A stretch of DNA of 64,000 nucleotides from Paucisalibacillus globulus DSM 18846 (GCF_000482485.1 NZ_AXVK01000001.1:124001-188000), one strand, 5' to 3'. Counted from the stretch's first letter, positions 35,572 to 46,189 are shown. Program-made: numbers and translations. Notes: generated by a model from the letters alone, not told the origin.

Positions 35572-35883
35572 ATGGATGAAGCATTAAAAGAAAATCTCAT
35601 GGGTGCCCTTGAAAATGTAATCGACCCTGAGCTAGGTATTGATATTGTTAACCTTGGGTTAATATATGATGTGGATCTAGATGAAGAGGGTGTATGTGTT
35701 GTAACAATGACACTAACAGCAATGGGTTGCCCACTATCAGCACATATTGAGGCCGATATCCAAAGAGCATTATCTGATATGCCAGAAGTAAAAGAAACAG
35801 TGACAAATATTGTATGGGATCCACCATGGGGCAAAGATAAAATGTCCCGTTACGCGAAGATTGCATTGGGAATTCCAGATTGA
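35572..35883 (+). CDS. yitW: MIP18/PaaD-family (DUF59) iron-sulfur assembly factor, YitW-like
   Basis: 103 residues forming one DUF59 domain: NVIDPELGIDIVNLGLIYDV and TMTLTAMGCPLSAHIEADI, with the conserved Cys, and IVWDPPWGKDKMS near the end. Members (SufT-like) help mature iron-sulfur proteins. Start ATG is 6 bases after AAGGAGG. It likely shares a transcript with yitV and ends in a terminator. Confidence 0.92.
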   Translation: MDEALKENLMGALENVIDPELGIDIVNLGLIYDVDLDEEGVCVVTMTLTAMGCPLSAHIEADIQRALSDMPEVKETVTNIVWDPPWGKDKMSRYAKIALGIPD

Positions 35884-35888
35884 TTAAC

Positions 35889-35920
35889 GTGAGCCGACTA
35901 ACAATAGTCGGCTTTGTTTT
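35889..35920 (+). terminator. Terminator of yitVW
   Basis: GAGCCGACTA-ACAA-TAGTCGGCTT followed by TGTTTTTT. Confidence 0.9.
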
Positions 35921-35998
35921 TTGCATAATTCTAGTTGGTAAAATTAGTCACCTCCATATAGGCATTTGAATAGTCTAATTGGTGAGGAGGTCGACAGA

Positions 35999-36325
35999 AT
36001 GAAACATAAACATATGTATGATTTGTGTAAAACCCACATGCATTCTTATGTGTTAGCAGAGCTTGAGGATGGATCTAACTTTGATGGCATTATTACAGGA
36101 TTAGATGAAGAATATGTTTATTTTGCAGTCCCAATTGATAATGACACCAATTCACAAATGATGCCATACATGAATGATCAACGTCAATTTGGTTGGTATG
36201 GTTTTGGTTACCCTGGATTTGGATTTCCAGGCTATGGATTTTATGGATCCCCACGCCGTAGATTTAGACGTCTAGTGTTGCCTTTAGCTGCTCTAACTGC
36301 TTTAAGTGTATTACCGTGGTATTAA
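35999..36325 (+). CDS. Small LSm-like Gly/Tyr-rich protein
   Basis: 108 residues. The first half (MYDLCKTHMHSYVLAELEDGSNFDGIITGLDEEYVYFAVP) has the strand pattern of an Sm-like beta barrel. The middle is rich in Gly, Tyr, Phe and Pro (GFGYPGFGFPGYGFYG) and the end has a basic RRRFRR patch and a short hydrophobic tail. Similar Bacillales proteins exist, some abundant in spores or envelopes, but no function is assigned. Start ATG 8 bases after GAGGAGG; the frame to 35966 has no ribosome site. Confidence 0.75.
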   Translation: MKHKHMYDLCKTHMHSYVLAELEDGSNFDGIITGLDEEYVYFAVPIDNDTNSQMMPYMNDQRQFGWYGFGYPGFGFPGYGFYGSPRRRFRRLVLPLAALTALSVLPWY

Positions 36326-36473
36326 GGCAACGTTTTTGTAGGTAGATAGAGAAAATTAACTATCTTATCTTTCACACCTATATAAACATACGTAGGCATT
36401 TCCCTATGCAATAGTTAACCACCACAGTGAGTTATTCTTATGCAATCGGAAAAGTTTTTAATTTCCTAAATAT

Positions 36474-36515
36474 AAAGGAAACCCTTGCCAATTACGAAAG
36501 GCAAGGGTTTCCTCA
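36474..36515 (-). terminator. Terminator hairpin beside yjzD
   Basis: GGAAACCCTTGCC / GGCAAGGGTTTCC, a perfect 13-bp stem with a 10-base loop, nine bases past the yjzD stop. The T-run on the minus strand is modest (TTTATATTT). Sequence from 36326 to 36473 shows no gene. Confidence 0.8.
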
Positions 36516-36523
36516 TTAATAAG

Positions 36524-36703
36524 TTATTGTTCCTTCTTCTCACGTAAGAGACCGTCTCCAAGTATAAAAATAAACAAGGAGAAAATTGCTGCCATTACAA
36601 AAGTGGCTACAAGGTCTAGAGATTGTCCAGCCATACTTGATAACACGTAAGAAAGTACAAACGTAATTAAAACTGCCCAAAAGATTGTAACTAGATAACG
36701 CAC
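36524..36703 (-). CDS. yjzD: YjzD-family (DUF2929) small membrane protein
   Basis: A 59-residue frame from a GTG at 36703, with AGGAGTG about 8 bases upstream. It has two membrane helices (residues 4-24 and 31-49) separated by SSMAGQSLDL and ends in a charged LREKKEQ tail. This is the DUF2929 pattern. Its place beside the yjaV-like gene, med and fabH matches B. subtilis yjzD. Function unknown. Missed by usual length filters. Confidence 0.82.
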   Translation of the reverse strand: MRYLVTIFWAVLITFVLSYVLSSMAGQSLDLVATFVMAAIFSLFIFILGDGLLREKKEQ

Positions 36704-36735
36704 TATGTAACACTCCTATCTTTTTCAGTTGTTAA

Positions 36736-36775
36736 GAAAGCATAAAAACTTTCTGCACGTATAAAAACTATCATA
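36736..36775. repeat. Dispersed hairpin repeat copy
   Basis: GAAAGCATAAAAACTTTCTG (36739-36758) then CACGTATAAAAACTA. The reverse complement of 18485-18520 has the same order, with 3-4 differences over about 34 bases. Confidence 0.6.
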
Positions 36776-36855
36776 AATTCCTTTATTAAGTTTACCAAAT
36801 GAACACATAAATTAAAAGTATTTCTTCATAGTTTACTTAAAGAGGAGGAAAATAT

Positions 36856-37467
36856 ATGACATTTCTTATTCAAAATTGTTTTCATTGGATTGGTTTTCAT
36901 TTTGTTAATTTTTTACTTCAAGAGGGTATGGTAGTTAAAGGGGTAGATAAGATTAATTCAGAAAAGAAGGAAAATCTATATATGTTTGTCGGAAGAAATA
37001 GCTCCTTCCAATTAACGGACTCTCCTAGTAATCATAAAGCGGATATTGCAATTATTATTGGCAATCACGATCCTGCACTTTCATTTAGTGTAGATAAAAT
37101 TATTCAAATTGATATAAATGGTTTGAATAAAAAGTTAGAAAATGCAATGATAATCAAGGCACCACTACTTTTTGGAGAATGGATGGACATGACCGAAGAG
37201 GGTCTCATAATTGGAAAAAAAATAACTCGTTTTGATTCGGAACAATTTCAATCAGAATCTGTTTATATTGAGGACTTTGTCAAAGCAACCTACCCGGTAC
37301 TAAAGACATTACCTAATTCTTCTAATATAAGTGTTATTTCGAAAAAAATTTTCCTGAATGAGTCTGTAAAACTTGAAAATTCTATCTATATTCGTGACAA
37401 TATACCTATAGAGCAAAATATGAAAAAAATAATCGCTCATTATCGTCGCTTTAAGGATTTTTATTAA
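36856..37467 (+). CDS. YjaV-like protein, degenerate Rossmann-type
   Basis: 203 residues. The start (FLIQNCFHWIGFHFVNFLLQEGMVVKGVDKI) follows the layout of an NAD-dependent epimerase N-terminus, strand-loop-helix-strand-acid, but the GxxGxxG glycines are mostly lost, so cofactor binding is doubtful. The remainder alternates strands and helices without known motifs. Position between yjzD and med matches yjaV of B. subtilis, whose function is unknown. Start ATG after AGAGGAGGAAA. The gene probably shares a transcript with med, 29 bp downstream. Confidence 0.65.
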   Translation: MTFLIQNCFHWIGFHFVNFLLQEGMVVKGVDKINSEKKENLYMFVGRNSSFQLTDSPSNHKADIAIIIGNHDPALSFSVDKIIQIDINGLNKKLENAMIIKAPLLFGEWMDMTEEGLIIGKKITRFDSEQFQSESVYIEDFVKATYPVLKTLPNSSNISVISKKIFLNESVKLENSIYIRDNIPIEQNMKKIIAHYRRFKDFY

Positions 37468-37496
37468 CTCAAAGTATTTGAATGGAGTGCACGGAC

Positions 37497-38456
37497 TTGA
37501 GAAGAAAATACGTGTTTATCGCAATAGTAATTATTGGAATAATGTTTGTTAGCGGATGCGCACAACAAGAGCAGGGAGAATTATTTAAAGCAGGTATGAT
37601 TATGGAAGGCGAAATTGACGATAAACCATGGAATAAAAAAGGTTATGACGGGATGTTAGGAATAGAGGAAGAATTAGGCATCGAAATTGAAGTGAAGGAA
37701 AATGTTACTACGGAAGAGGAAATTTCCAAAGCAGTTAGCGAGCTAGTGAATGAAGGGGTAAATTTAATTTTTGGCCATAGTAGTAAATATGGAGAAAAAT
37801 TTTATAATCTTGCTAAAACCTATTCCGATGTCCATTTTGTTTACTTTAATGGGAATTATTATAGTGAAAACTTAACGAGTTTGACCTTTAATTCTCATGC
37901 AATGGGCTTTTTTGCAGGTATGATTGCAAGTCAAATGTCCGAGACTAATCAAGTTGGTATTATAGCTGCTTATCAATGGCAACCGGAAATAGAAGGATTT
38001 TACGAAGGAGTTAAATATCAAAACCCAGATACGAATGTGAATATGGAATTTATTTATGACTGGACTATAAGCGAAGTGGCTTTAGAAGCCTATAATAAGA
38101 TGAAACTCAAGGGTGTAGATGTTTTTTATCCAGCGGGAGATGCCTTCAGCGAAGAAATAATAAAAAGTGCAGGTAAAGATGGTTTATATGCAATTGGCTT
38201 TGTTTCTGATCAACTAAATATTGAACCTGACACAGTATTAACAAGTACAGTTCAACATGTAAATGAACTTTATTCGTTAGCTGCAGAGAAATTTAATAAA
38301 GGAACACTCAAGGGGGAAATATTATCATTTGATTTTAAGGATGACTATATTACCTTAGGTGAGTATAGTACAGAGGTCCCGGAATACTTTCAAGATGAAC
38401 TAAATAACTCCATTGAAAAATATAAAGAAACAGGCTTGCTTCCTAATCAATACTAG
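37497..38456 (+). CDS. med: Med-like BMP-family lipoprotein, regulator of comK
   Basis: 319 residues of the basic membrane protein (PnrA/BMP) family. Lipoprotein signal with lipobox VSGC (Cys about 21), then the family pattern AGMIMEGEIDDKPWNKKGYDG, LIFGHSSKYGEKF, HAMGFFAGMIASQMS and VLTSTVQHV. In B. subtilis Med stimulates comK expression; related proteins bind nucleosides for import. TTG at 37497 is 8 bases after GGAGTG; an ATG at 37482 lacks a site. In B. subtilis comZ follows med; here the 120-bp gap to fabH has no such frame. Confidence 0.85.
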   Translation: MRRKYVFIAIVIIGIMFVSGCAQQEQGELFKAGMIMEGEIDDKPWNKKGYDGMLGIEEELGIEIEVKENVTTEEEISKAVSELVNEGVNLIFGHSSKYGEKFYNLAKTYSDVHFVYFNGNYYSENLTSLTFNSHAMGFFAGMIASQMSETNQVGIIAAYQWQPEIEGFYEGVKYQNPDTNVNMEFIYDWTISEVALEAYNKMKLKGVDVFYPAGDAFSEEIIKSAGKDGLYAIGFVSDQLNIEPDTVLTSTVQHVNELYSLAAEKFNKGTLKGEILSFDFKDDYITLGEYSTEVPEYFQDELNNSIEKYKETGLLPNQY

Positions 38457-38513
38457 GGAAAAGTGACTTTTTCTCTTATTCTGAGAAAGTTGTATCTTGC
38501 AAGTCTTTCTTTT

Positions 38514-38542
38514 TTGCATTAAAATTAGTACCAAGTCATAAT
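38514..38542 (+). promoter_or_regulatory. fabH-fabF promoter with FapR operator
   Basis: TTGCAT (38514-38519), 17-bp spacer, CATAAT (38537-38542). TTAGTACCAAGTCATAAT (38525-38542) matches the FapR operator type TTAGTACCTAGTCTTAA and covers the spacer and -10. FapR is the malonyl-CoA-responsive repressor of lipid synthesis genes, including fabHA-fabF in B. subtilis. Confidence 0.85.
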
Positions 38543-38577
38543 AATTGATAACAACTTTAAATTAAGGGGATGTATAT

Positions 38578-39516
38578 ATGGGTGTTGGAGTTTTAGGCGT
38601 AGGTCATTATGTGCCCTCTAAAATTGTAACAAATAGTGATTTAGAAAAAATAGTTGATACTAGTGATGAATGGATTCGAACTCGTACAGGAATCGAAGAA
38701 AGAAGAATCGCAGAAGATGATATGGATACTTCTGATATGGCCTATCACGCAGCATTGAGTGCCATGGAAGAAGCGGGTGTGGACCCAGAAGATCTAGATT
38801 TAATCTTAGTAGCTACCGTTACTCCAGATACACCGTTTCCATCTGTTTCTTGTATGTTACAAGAAAAGTTAGGTGCATGGAATGCTGCTGCAATGGATGT
38901 GAGTGCTGCGTGTGCGGGTTTTATGTACGGGATGATTACTGCAAAACAGTTTATTGAAACAAAAGTGTATAAGCATATTTTAGTTGTTGGTGCTGAAAAA
39001 CTTTCTAAAATTACGGACTGGACTGATCGTAATACATGTGTTTTATTTGGTGATGGCGCAGGAGCTGCTGTCATGGGAGAGGTTTCAGAAGGAAAAGGTA
39101 TTTTATCGTTTGAACTTGGTGCTAATGGTGGTGGCGGTAAACATCTTTACCAAAAAGATGATGGCTTCTTGGCGATGAATGGTCGTGAAGTATTTAAATT
39201 TGCGGTTAGACAAATGCCTGAATCATCTTTAAATGTCATTGAAAAAGCTGGTTTGCAAAAAGAGGATGTGGATTATTTAGTGCCTCACCAAGCAAATATT
39301 CGTATTATGGAAGCTGCAATGGAAAAGCTAGGTGTTTCAGAGGATAGAATGGCTAAGGTTATCAATAAATATGGCAATAATTCCTCAGCTTCCATACCTA
39401 TGGCTTTATCAGAAAGTGTAAAAGATGGTAAAATTAAGGAAAATGATGTAGTGGTTTTAGTAGGCTTTGGTGCTGGTCTAACATGGGGAGCAGTGGCATT
39501 ACGTTGGGGACGTTAA
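38578..39516 (+). CDS. fabH: Beta-ketoacyl-ACP synthase III
   Basis: Starts type II fatty acid synthesis by condensing acyl-CoA (branched primers in Bacilli) with malonyl-ACP. 312 residues with the Cys-His-Asn triad visible: [22 protein letters not shown] and [11 protein letters not shown]-terminal [15 protein letters not shown] and [14 protein letters not shown] are classic. Start ATG after AAGGGGAT. It lies under a FapR-type promoter and is followed by fabF 73 bp later, forming one operon. Confidence 0.96.
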   Translation: MGVGVLGVGHYVPSKIVTNSDLEKIVDTSDEWIRTRTGIEERRIAEDDMDTSDMAYHAALSAMEEAGVDPEDLDLILVATVTPDTPFPSVSCMLQEKLGAWNAAAMDVSAACAGFMYGMITAKQFIETKVYKHILVVGAEKLSKITDWTDRNTCVLFGDGAGAAVMGEVSEGKGILSFELGANGGGGKHLYQKDDGFLAMNGREVFKFAVRQMPESSLNVIEKAGLQKEDVDYLVPHQANIRIMEAAMEKLGVSEDRMAKVINKYGNNSSASIPMALSESVKDGKIKENDVVVLVGFGAGLTWGAVALRWGR

Positions 39517-39589
39517 ACAAAACCTCATTTTTATCGTAATGTTCAATCCCAAAATATGAAGAATATTTTATTAGGAGGAATACCCAATC

Positions 39590-40828
39590 ATGTCGGAAAG
39601 AAGAGTAGTTGTAACAGGACTTGGAGCAGTAACCCCAATTGGTAATGATGTACAAACCATGTGGGATAGTCTTCTGGCTGGAAAGTCTGGAATTGATTTT
39701 GTAACGAAAGTAAATAAGGATGAGTTTCCAGCAAAAGTTGCAGCAGAGGTAAAAGATTTTGATCCAACGTTATATATGGAAAAGAAAGATGCACGTAAGA
39801 TGGATCCATTTACTCAATTTGCGGTTGCAGCTTCAAAAATGGCTTTACAAGATGCAAAATTAGAAGTAACAGATGAAATTGCACATCGTGTTGGTGTCTG
39901 GATTGGTTCTGGAATCGGAGGAATGCAAACCTATGAAGAGCAGTTCCGAAAGCTTATCGATAAGGGCCCTAAACGAGTAAGTCCTTTCTTTGTTCCAATG
40001 ATGATTCCAGATATGGCAGCCGGCCAAGTATCCATTCAAACAGGAGCGAAGGGAATCAATTCGTGCTCCGTAACTGCTTGTGCATCAGGGGCAAACTCTA
40101 TAGGAGATGCATATAAAGCAGTGCAGCGCGGGGATGTTGATTATATTATTGCTGGTGGGGCAGAGGCGCCAATTACAAATATGTCTTTCGCAGGATTCTC
40201 AGCAATGAAGGCTCTATCCTTTAGCGAAGATCCAAAAACAGCGAGTCGTCCTTTTGATAAAAACCGTGATGGTTTTGTTATGGGTGAAGGTTCTGGAATT
40301 TTAATTTTAGAAACGTTGGAAACGGCTTTAGAGCGTGGTGCACATATCTATGCTGAAATCGTTGGTTATGGTGCAACAGGTGATGCATATCATATCACAG
40401 CACCTGCAGAACATGGTGAAGGTGCAGCGAGAGCAATGCAACATGCATTACGAGATGCTGGATTAAACCCTGAAGATGTAGATTATATTAATGCTCATGG
40501 TACTAGTACAGATTTAAATGATAAATTTGAAACAGAAGCAATTAAAACAATTTTTGGAGAACATGCAAAAAAACTAGCTGTTTCATCAACTAAATCTATG
40601 ACAGGTCATTTACTTGGAGCAGCTGGTGGGGTGGAAGCTGTTATCGCGGTTAAATCGATTGAAGATAGTGTGGTACCACCAACTATCAATTATGAAACTC
40701 CAGATCCAGATTGTGATTTAGATTACGTACCAAATAAACCTAGAAAGCAAGAAGTAAATGTAGTAGTAAGTAACTCGCTGGGATTTGGTGGTCATAATGT
40801 AGCACTTATATTTAAAAAATATCAATAA
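39590..40828 (+). CDS. fabF: Beta-ketoacyl-ACP synthase II
   Basis: Elongating condensing enzyme of fatty acid synthesis. 412 residues; Cys-His-His site seen as [22 protein letters not shown] and [12 protein letters not shown], with [14 protein letters not shown] at the N-terminus and [11 protein letters not shown] at the end. Start ATG after TTAGGAGGA. Second gene of the fabH-fabF operon, closed by a terminator. Confidence 0.97.
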   Translation: MSERRVVVTGLGAVTPIGNDVQTMWDSLLAGKSGIDFVTKVNKDEFPAKVAAEVKDFDPTLYMEKKDARKMDPFTQFAVAASKMALQDAKLEVTDEIAHRVGVWIGSGIGGMQTYEEQFRKLIDKGPKRVSPFFVPMMIPDMAAGQVSIQTGAKGINSCSVTACASGANSIGDAYKAVQRGDVDYIIAGGAEAPITNMSFAGFSAMKALSFSEDPKTASRPFDKNRDGFVMGEGSGILILETLETALERGAHIYAEIVGYGATGDAYHITAPAEHGEGAARAMQHALRDAGLNPEDVDYINAHGTSTDLNDKFETEAIKTIFGEHAKKLAVSSTKSMTGHLLGAAGGVEAVIAVKSIEDSVVPPTINYETPDPDCDLDYVPNKPRKQEVNVVVSNSLGFGGHNVALIFKKYQ

Positions 40829-40836
40829 TTTATTGA

Positions 40837-40868
40837 AAGAGGCTGACCTTAGTTCAGTCTCTTTTTTG
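40837..40868 (+). terminator. Terminator of fabHF
   Basis: AGAGGCTGA / TTCAGTCTCT with a 6-base loop followed by TTTTT. Confidence 0.88.
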
Positions 40869-40979
40869 TTGTTTGCTGTTTTCTATAAGATTGTTGATAA
40901 TTACAGAATTTGTATTAACTACGTGGTAAACTTCAAAAAATATTGTTCTGGACACCACTTAAAAACTATAAGAGGTAGC

Positions 40980-41343
40980 AATAGCGAATAGAAGTGTGTT
41001 CTATACATCATTTGAAAGGGAATAGAAGGATGAAATGACGTATAGAAGTGCTCTATACGTCATTTGAAATTAGATACTTGGTTGAAATGACGTATAGGGG
41101 CTCTCTATACATCATTTGAAAGGGAACACAAGGTTGAAATGACGTATAGGAGTTCTCTATACATCATTTGAAAGGGAACACAAGGTTGAAATGACGTATA
41201 GGGATTCTCTATACATCATTTGAAAGGGAACACAAGGATGAAATGACGTATAGAAGTGTTCTATACATCATTTGAAAGGCGACACAAGGCTGAAATAACA
41301 TATAGGAGTATTCTATACATAATTTAGAAGCAAGCCCCAAATT
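40980..41343. repeat. Array of seven 52-bp palindromic repeats
   Basis: GAAATGACGTATAG starts at 41032, 41084, 41136, 41188, 41240 and (changed) 41292, exactly 52 bp apart, with a partial first unit near 40980. Within each unit AAATGACGTATAG is followed after about 6 bases by CTATACATCATTT, giving a 13-bp hairpin. The linker TGAAAGGGAACACAAGGT is also conserved. No coding frame is kept and the whole unit repeats, so this is not CRISPR. It fills the fabF-41500 gap together with about 150 bp of plain AT-rich DNA. Confidence 0.92.
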
Positions 41344-41499
41344 CATGATTAAGGTTATTGCACAGTTTTAGTCTAAGCAACAAACGCCCCGTTAAGTATA
41401 ATCAGACTCTTTCCACTCTATCATTTCTATCATTTATCTAAACAATTTAGCATATAAATGAAATATAAAAGTTTTTGGACAAGCATAGGTGGTAGATAA

Positions 41500-41706
41500 A
41501 TGGGCTATATTTTCTTATTTTTAATTGGATTTGGACTAGCTGTTACCGGTGGAGTGACACTGATTTCCTATATGAATTTTTTACCAGCAGGCGTGTCATG
41601 GGCAGAATACTTTTTGTTTATAAGTGGACGATTAGAGTGTTATTTTCTACCAATTGGGTTATTGATAATGACATTTGTTGTCTACGCATTCCCTAATAAA
41701 CGTTGA
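41500..41706 (+). CDS. Small two-helix membrane protein
   Basis: 68 residues with two membrane helices (residues 1-25 and about 45-64) joined by a short loop containing NFLPAGVSWAEYFLF and a single Cys. The C-terminus is basic (NKR). No family is recognised with certainty. A weak GGTGGTAGATAA precedes the ATG. It lies between fabF and yjbA; no operon partner. Confidence 0.6.
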   Translation: MGYIFLFLIGFGLAVTGGVTLISYMNFLPAGVSWAEYFLFISGRLECYFLPIGLLIMTFVVYAFPNKR

Positions 41707-41847
41707 TTAGATAATTTTCGCTCTCTCGAATAAAATTTCAAATGATGGTCATAATGTATTTTAAAGTGTCTGTTCAAAAATTATGGTAGCATTGGTAATT
41801 TTTGAACAACCTCGAATTTGTTTCATTCTGGGAGTGAGGGGTGTTGT

Positions 41848-42621
41848 ATGTTATATTTACATGATGTTTGGGTGAACTGGTTTGAAGGAGAGGAAAACGG
41901 TTATAATGTTTGTTATTTCCATGAATGGCGTAAAGACGACGGTATAGAACTACTTGACCAAGTACCATTAATTTACATAACAGAATCACTTTATCATTAT
42001 ATTGAAAATGATATGCATGATTTGCCTCAAGGTCTCTTAGATGCTATTTATAAACGTGCATATACTCGAAAAGGTCAAGAACGTTCTGTTGTCGAATATG
42101 CATGTATCGTTACAGATGGAAATGACATTTTAGCAATTGACACAATTGGATATCGTATTCCTATTCGAAAAAGTCGGTTGATCCCAAGACAAGAACAATT
42201 AGTTTATGAAATGATTGAAAAAACAAAAGCTCAAAACTTTGGCTTCGATGAATCTAATTATGTAAAAGAATACCATATGCTTTCGATGTCCCCTAACCTT
42301 GTATTTGGTTTAACAAGGAGAGAAAGACAAGTAAAGCAATTATTAATGATGGGATTAGATCAGCTTCGTACATCCAATAATATTGGCGAATTACGTTATT
42401 GGTTAACGGAATGGGATCCTAAAAAGTACCCGGATATTCGGTATATGGATGAAGATGAGGTTTGGCAGGCTTTATATGATGGAGTTAAATATGGATGGAG
42501 CCTAGCACATGAGGAACTTTGTGAAAAGCTAATTAAAGGACAACCATTTCTTGAAAAAATGTGGGAGCTTGAAAACAATTATGCAGAAGGTGCATCTAAA
42601 CAGAAATCAAAAAATCAGTGA
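41848..42621 (+). CDS. yjbA: YjbA-family protein (DUF3603)
   Basis: 257 residues of the DUF3603 family: [26 protein letters not shown] at the start, [30 protein letters not shown] and [10 protein letters not shown]. Soluble, function unknown. The ATG at 41848 follows GAGGGGTG; an upstream frame to 41818 is unsupported. In B. subtilis yjbA likewise lies beside trpS. Its stop codon lies inside a bidirectional terminator. Confidence 0.88.
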   Translation: MLYLHDVWVNWFEGEENGYNVCYFHEWRKDDGIELLDQVPLIYITESLYHYIENDMHDLPQGLLDAIYKRAYTRKGQERSVVEYACIVTDGNDILAIDTIGYRIPIRKSRLIPRQEQLVYEMIEKTKAQNFGFDESNYVKEYHMLSMSPNLVFGLTRRERQVKQLLMMGLDQLRTSNNIGELRYWLTEWDPKKYPDIRYMDEDEVWQALYDGVKYGWSLAHEELCEKLIKGQPFLEKMWELENNYAEGASKQKSKNQ

Positions 42622-42644
42622 GTTAACTACTCACTGATTTTTTA
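42608..42644. terminator. Bidirectional terminator between yjbA and trpS
   Basis: AAAATCAGTGAGT-TAACT-ACTCACTGATTTTTT; perfect 13-bp stem, T-rich on both sides. Confidence 0.93.
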
Positions 42645-42654
42645 ATAGTAGCAA

Positions 42655-43870
<1,216 letters not shown>

Positions 43871-43954
43871 ATATTGAGTTTTAAATTATTATATATATAT
43901 CAATTGTGAAATGCAAGTGATAATTTTTGAGGTCCAGTTTGGAAGTTTCATTTA

Positions 43955-44075
43955 ATTCCTAACTTTGCCAGTCAAGTGATTCTATTACATTAAGAACATT
44001 TCATTACTAGTTACTCCAAATCCCATTCACCTTGATACTGGAATTAAGCTACATCCACTGAGTATGGATTCACGA
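43955..44075 (-). other. Decayed second T-box-like leader
   Basis: The minus strand contains AGTATCAAGGT, then TTTGGAGTAACTAGTAATGAA, then TTCTTAATGTAATAGAATCA and CTGGCAAAG, in the same order and nearly the same spacing as the trpS leader (63 versus 71 bases between the two anchor motifs). The T-box core is degraded to CTGGCAAAGTTAGG and no terminator follows, so it is judged a relic. Confidence 0.6.
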
Positions 44076-44142
44076 ATCTATGATAATAAATTATATATGA
44101 GGGATAATACCTATTGAATCAGGAAATAGGGAGGCAATGCCA

Positions 44143-45000
44143 GTGGATAAGGAAATGAATTATGGTAGTGATTATAAATATATACCCACAACCTCGATTG
44201 GAAGTGGAGTGGGGATAGAGGTATTACCGGATCTATATAGTCATACAATACAAATTGTAAATATTTGTTTAGTTGGCAAGCCAGGAGAAAATGATTTTGT
44301 ATTAGTTGATGCAGGGATGCCCAATTCTTCCGATGAAATTATATCTGTAATTGAGGAAAGATTTGGTGAAATTAGTCGTCCAAAAGCTATTATTTTGACA
44401 CACGGGCATTTTGACCATGTTGGGGCGATAATTGAATTAGTGGATCATTGGGAAATACCAGTTTATGCACATGAATTGGAAATGCCATTTCTAACTGGTC
44501 AGATGGCTTATCCGGAACCAGACCCTACTGTTGAAGGGGGGATGGTGTCAAAAATGTCACCTATGTTCCCTAATGAGCCAATAAACTTAGGGAATCATAT
44601 AAAAACTCTACCTTCTGATGGCTCTGTACCTCATATGCCTGATTTTCGCTGGATTCATACGCCAGGTCATGCACCGGGTCATGTTTCATTATTTAGGAAA
44701 AGCGATCGAGCATTAATAGCTGGAGACGCATTTATTACAGTTAAACAAGAGTATCTATATAAGGTGTTAACCCAGGAGCATGAAATAAGTGGACCACCAA
44801 GATATCTGACAACGGATTGGGCTGCAGCAAAAAACTCTGTCATTAAATTAGCAGAACTAAAACCTGCAGTTGCCATTACTGGTCATGGTACACCCATGAC
44901 TGGTGAATTGTTAACGAATAGCCTAGAAAAATTAGTAACGGAATTTGATACAATTGCTATTCCAGATTACGGCAAATACGTTGATGAAAACTTACATTAA
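44143..45000 (+). CDS. Metallo-beta-lactamase-fold hydrolase
   Basis: 285 residues with the MBL metal site: ILTHGHFDHVGA (HxHxDH, near residue 85), IHTPGHAPGHVSLF (His), IAGDAFIT (bridging Asp) and ITGHGTPM (His). It is a glyoxalase II/lactonase-like family of unknown substrate. GTG at 44143 is 8 bases after GGGAGG; the ATG at 44137 is too close to that site. Cytosolic. Stands alone between trpS and the exporter gene. Confidence 0.88.
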   Translation: MDKEMNYGSDYKYIPTTSIGSGVGIEVLPDLYSHTIQIVNICLVGKPGENDFVLVDAGMPNSSDEIISVIEERFGEISRPKAIILTHGHFDHVGAIIELVDHWEIPVYAHELEMPFLTGQMAYPEPDPTVEGGMVSKMSPMFPNEPINLGNHIKTLPSDGSVPHMPDFRWIHTPGHAPGHVSLFRKSDRALIAGDAFITVKQEYLYKVLTQEHEISGPPRYLTTDWAAAKNSVIKLAELKPAVAITGHGTPMTGELLTNSLEKLVTEFDTIAIPDYGKYVDENLH

Positions 45001-45007
45001 TGTTCGA

Positions 45008-45043
45008 AAATAGCCCGAATCCTTTAGGATAGGGCTTCTTTCT
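45008..45043 (+). terminator. Terminator of the MBL gene
   Basis: AGCCCGAATCCT / AGGATAGGGCT imperfect stem followed by TCTTTCT. Confidence 0.65.
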
Positions 45044-45144
45044 ATCTTCAATAGTAAGAAAATGAAAAATTCTAGCTGTAAGGAATTTAGTATTTGCCTA
45101 ATTATGTGTTAACCACTAGTTTTCGATTATTTTTTAATCTTATT

Positions 45145-46017
45145 CTATTTGGAAAAGGTAGTCTGAACAGTAGAAATTAATACTCCTCCAACAATAAATA
45201 AGGAACCGATTATCTCTATTCCTGTTATTGGCTTAAAAAGTAAAAAAAGTCCCATTATCATGGCTACAAATGGTTCTAAGTTTGACAATATAGACGCCTT
45301 GGAAGCATCAACGTGTCGAATGTTATTATTCCAGATAAGGGTAGCTAAACCGTGAACAACTACAGCTGTTCCTATGAGAAATGCCCAATCACTTAACTTA
45401 GCACTCATTTGCAAAGGATGATCGAAAATAAAAACAAATGGGATAGATATTATAAATCCTACAATATTGGAATATAAAGTAATCGTAAGTGGATCAATTT
45501 TCTGTGAAAGTGCTCTTGTTATAATGATCATAATAGCGAAAGTAAACATAGTTATGCCTATCCATATAAGTCCTCTATCAATAGTTATAGAAGAAAAACT
45601 CCCTTTCGTAACAACAAAGTAAATACCTAATATCGCAACTATAGAACCTAGAAACATACGAATAGTAAGTCTTTCTTTTAAAAAGATAGCAGCCAAAAAT
45701 CCAGTTACAATCGGAGTGGTTGCTAGAACTAGTGCTGATGTTGTTGGATCAGCTGTCTGTAATCCAACAAAAAATGTCCATTGATTTATAAATACGCCAA
45801 TAGCACCTAAAGAAACAATGGCAAATAAAACTGTTTTATCTAAACGTTTAACATGTTTTTTGTGAGATGATAGTCCAATTAGAAATAACACAATAAAGAA
45901 TAGTCTCAGTGATGTTAACATAGTTGGAGAGAAGTCCTGAACAAGGATTTTTCCAAATACGAAGTTACTACCCCAGACTATCACACAAAAAGTTAGCCAA
46001 CTATAAGCTTTTAACAT
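45145..46017 (-). CDS. EamA-family (DMT) transporter
   Basis: 290 residues, ten predicted membrane helices in two EamA halves (about 5-130 and 145-285). The opening WLTFCVIVWGSNFVFGKILV and the internal LGAIGVFINQWTFFVGLQ and LSNLEPFVAMIMGLF are typical of the drug/metabolite exporter superfamily. Substrate unknown. ATG at 46017 is 10-11 bases after GGAG; the ATG at 46026 is too close to it. Transcribed alone. Confidence 0.9.
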   Translation of the reverse strand: MLKAYSWLTFCVIVWGSNFVFGKILVQDFSPTMLTSLRLFFIVLFLIGLSSHKKHVKRLDKTVLFAIVSLGAIGVFINQWTFFVGLQTADPTTSALVLATTPIVTGFLAAIFLKERLTIRMFLGSIVAILGIYFVVTKGSFSSITIDRGLIWIGITMFTFAIMIIITRALSQKIDPLTITLYSNIVGFIISIPFVFIFDHPLQMSAKLSDWAFLIGTAVVVHGLATLIWNNNIRHVDASKASILSNLEPFVAMIMGLFLLFKPITGIEIIGSLFIVGGVLISTVQTTFSK

Positions 46018-46189
46018 GATTAGCATATCTCCTATTTCGAAATGTTAACTTTGCTATTGTAATATTTATCGTGTATCCAGTATATTAATCTGCTTAGTGT
46101 ATTCTTTAATTAGCTATTTTTTACTTTATCCTTTATCCACTGAAGTATGTTTTCTGGTTTCCTCTTATCGTTTACCGTGTTTTTTACGA

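Noticed and set aside
38457-38577. comZ gene between med and fabH
   Set aside because: Only 120 bp, holding a promoter and FapR box; no frame of suitable length.
40980-41343. CRISPR array
   Set aside because: The entire 52-bp unit including the linker repeats; there are no unique spacers and no cas genes in the window.
43955-44075. A working second T-box riboswitch
   Set aside because: The T-box core, specifier region and terminator are degraded, so only a relic is claimed.
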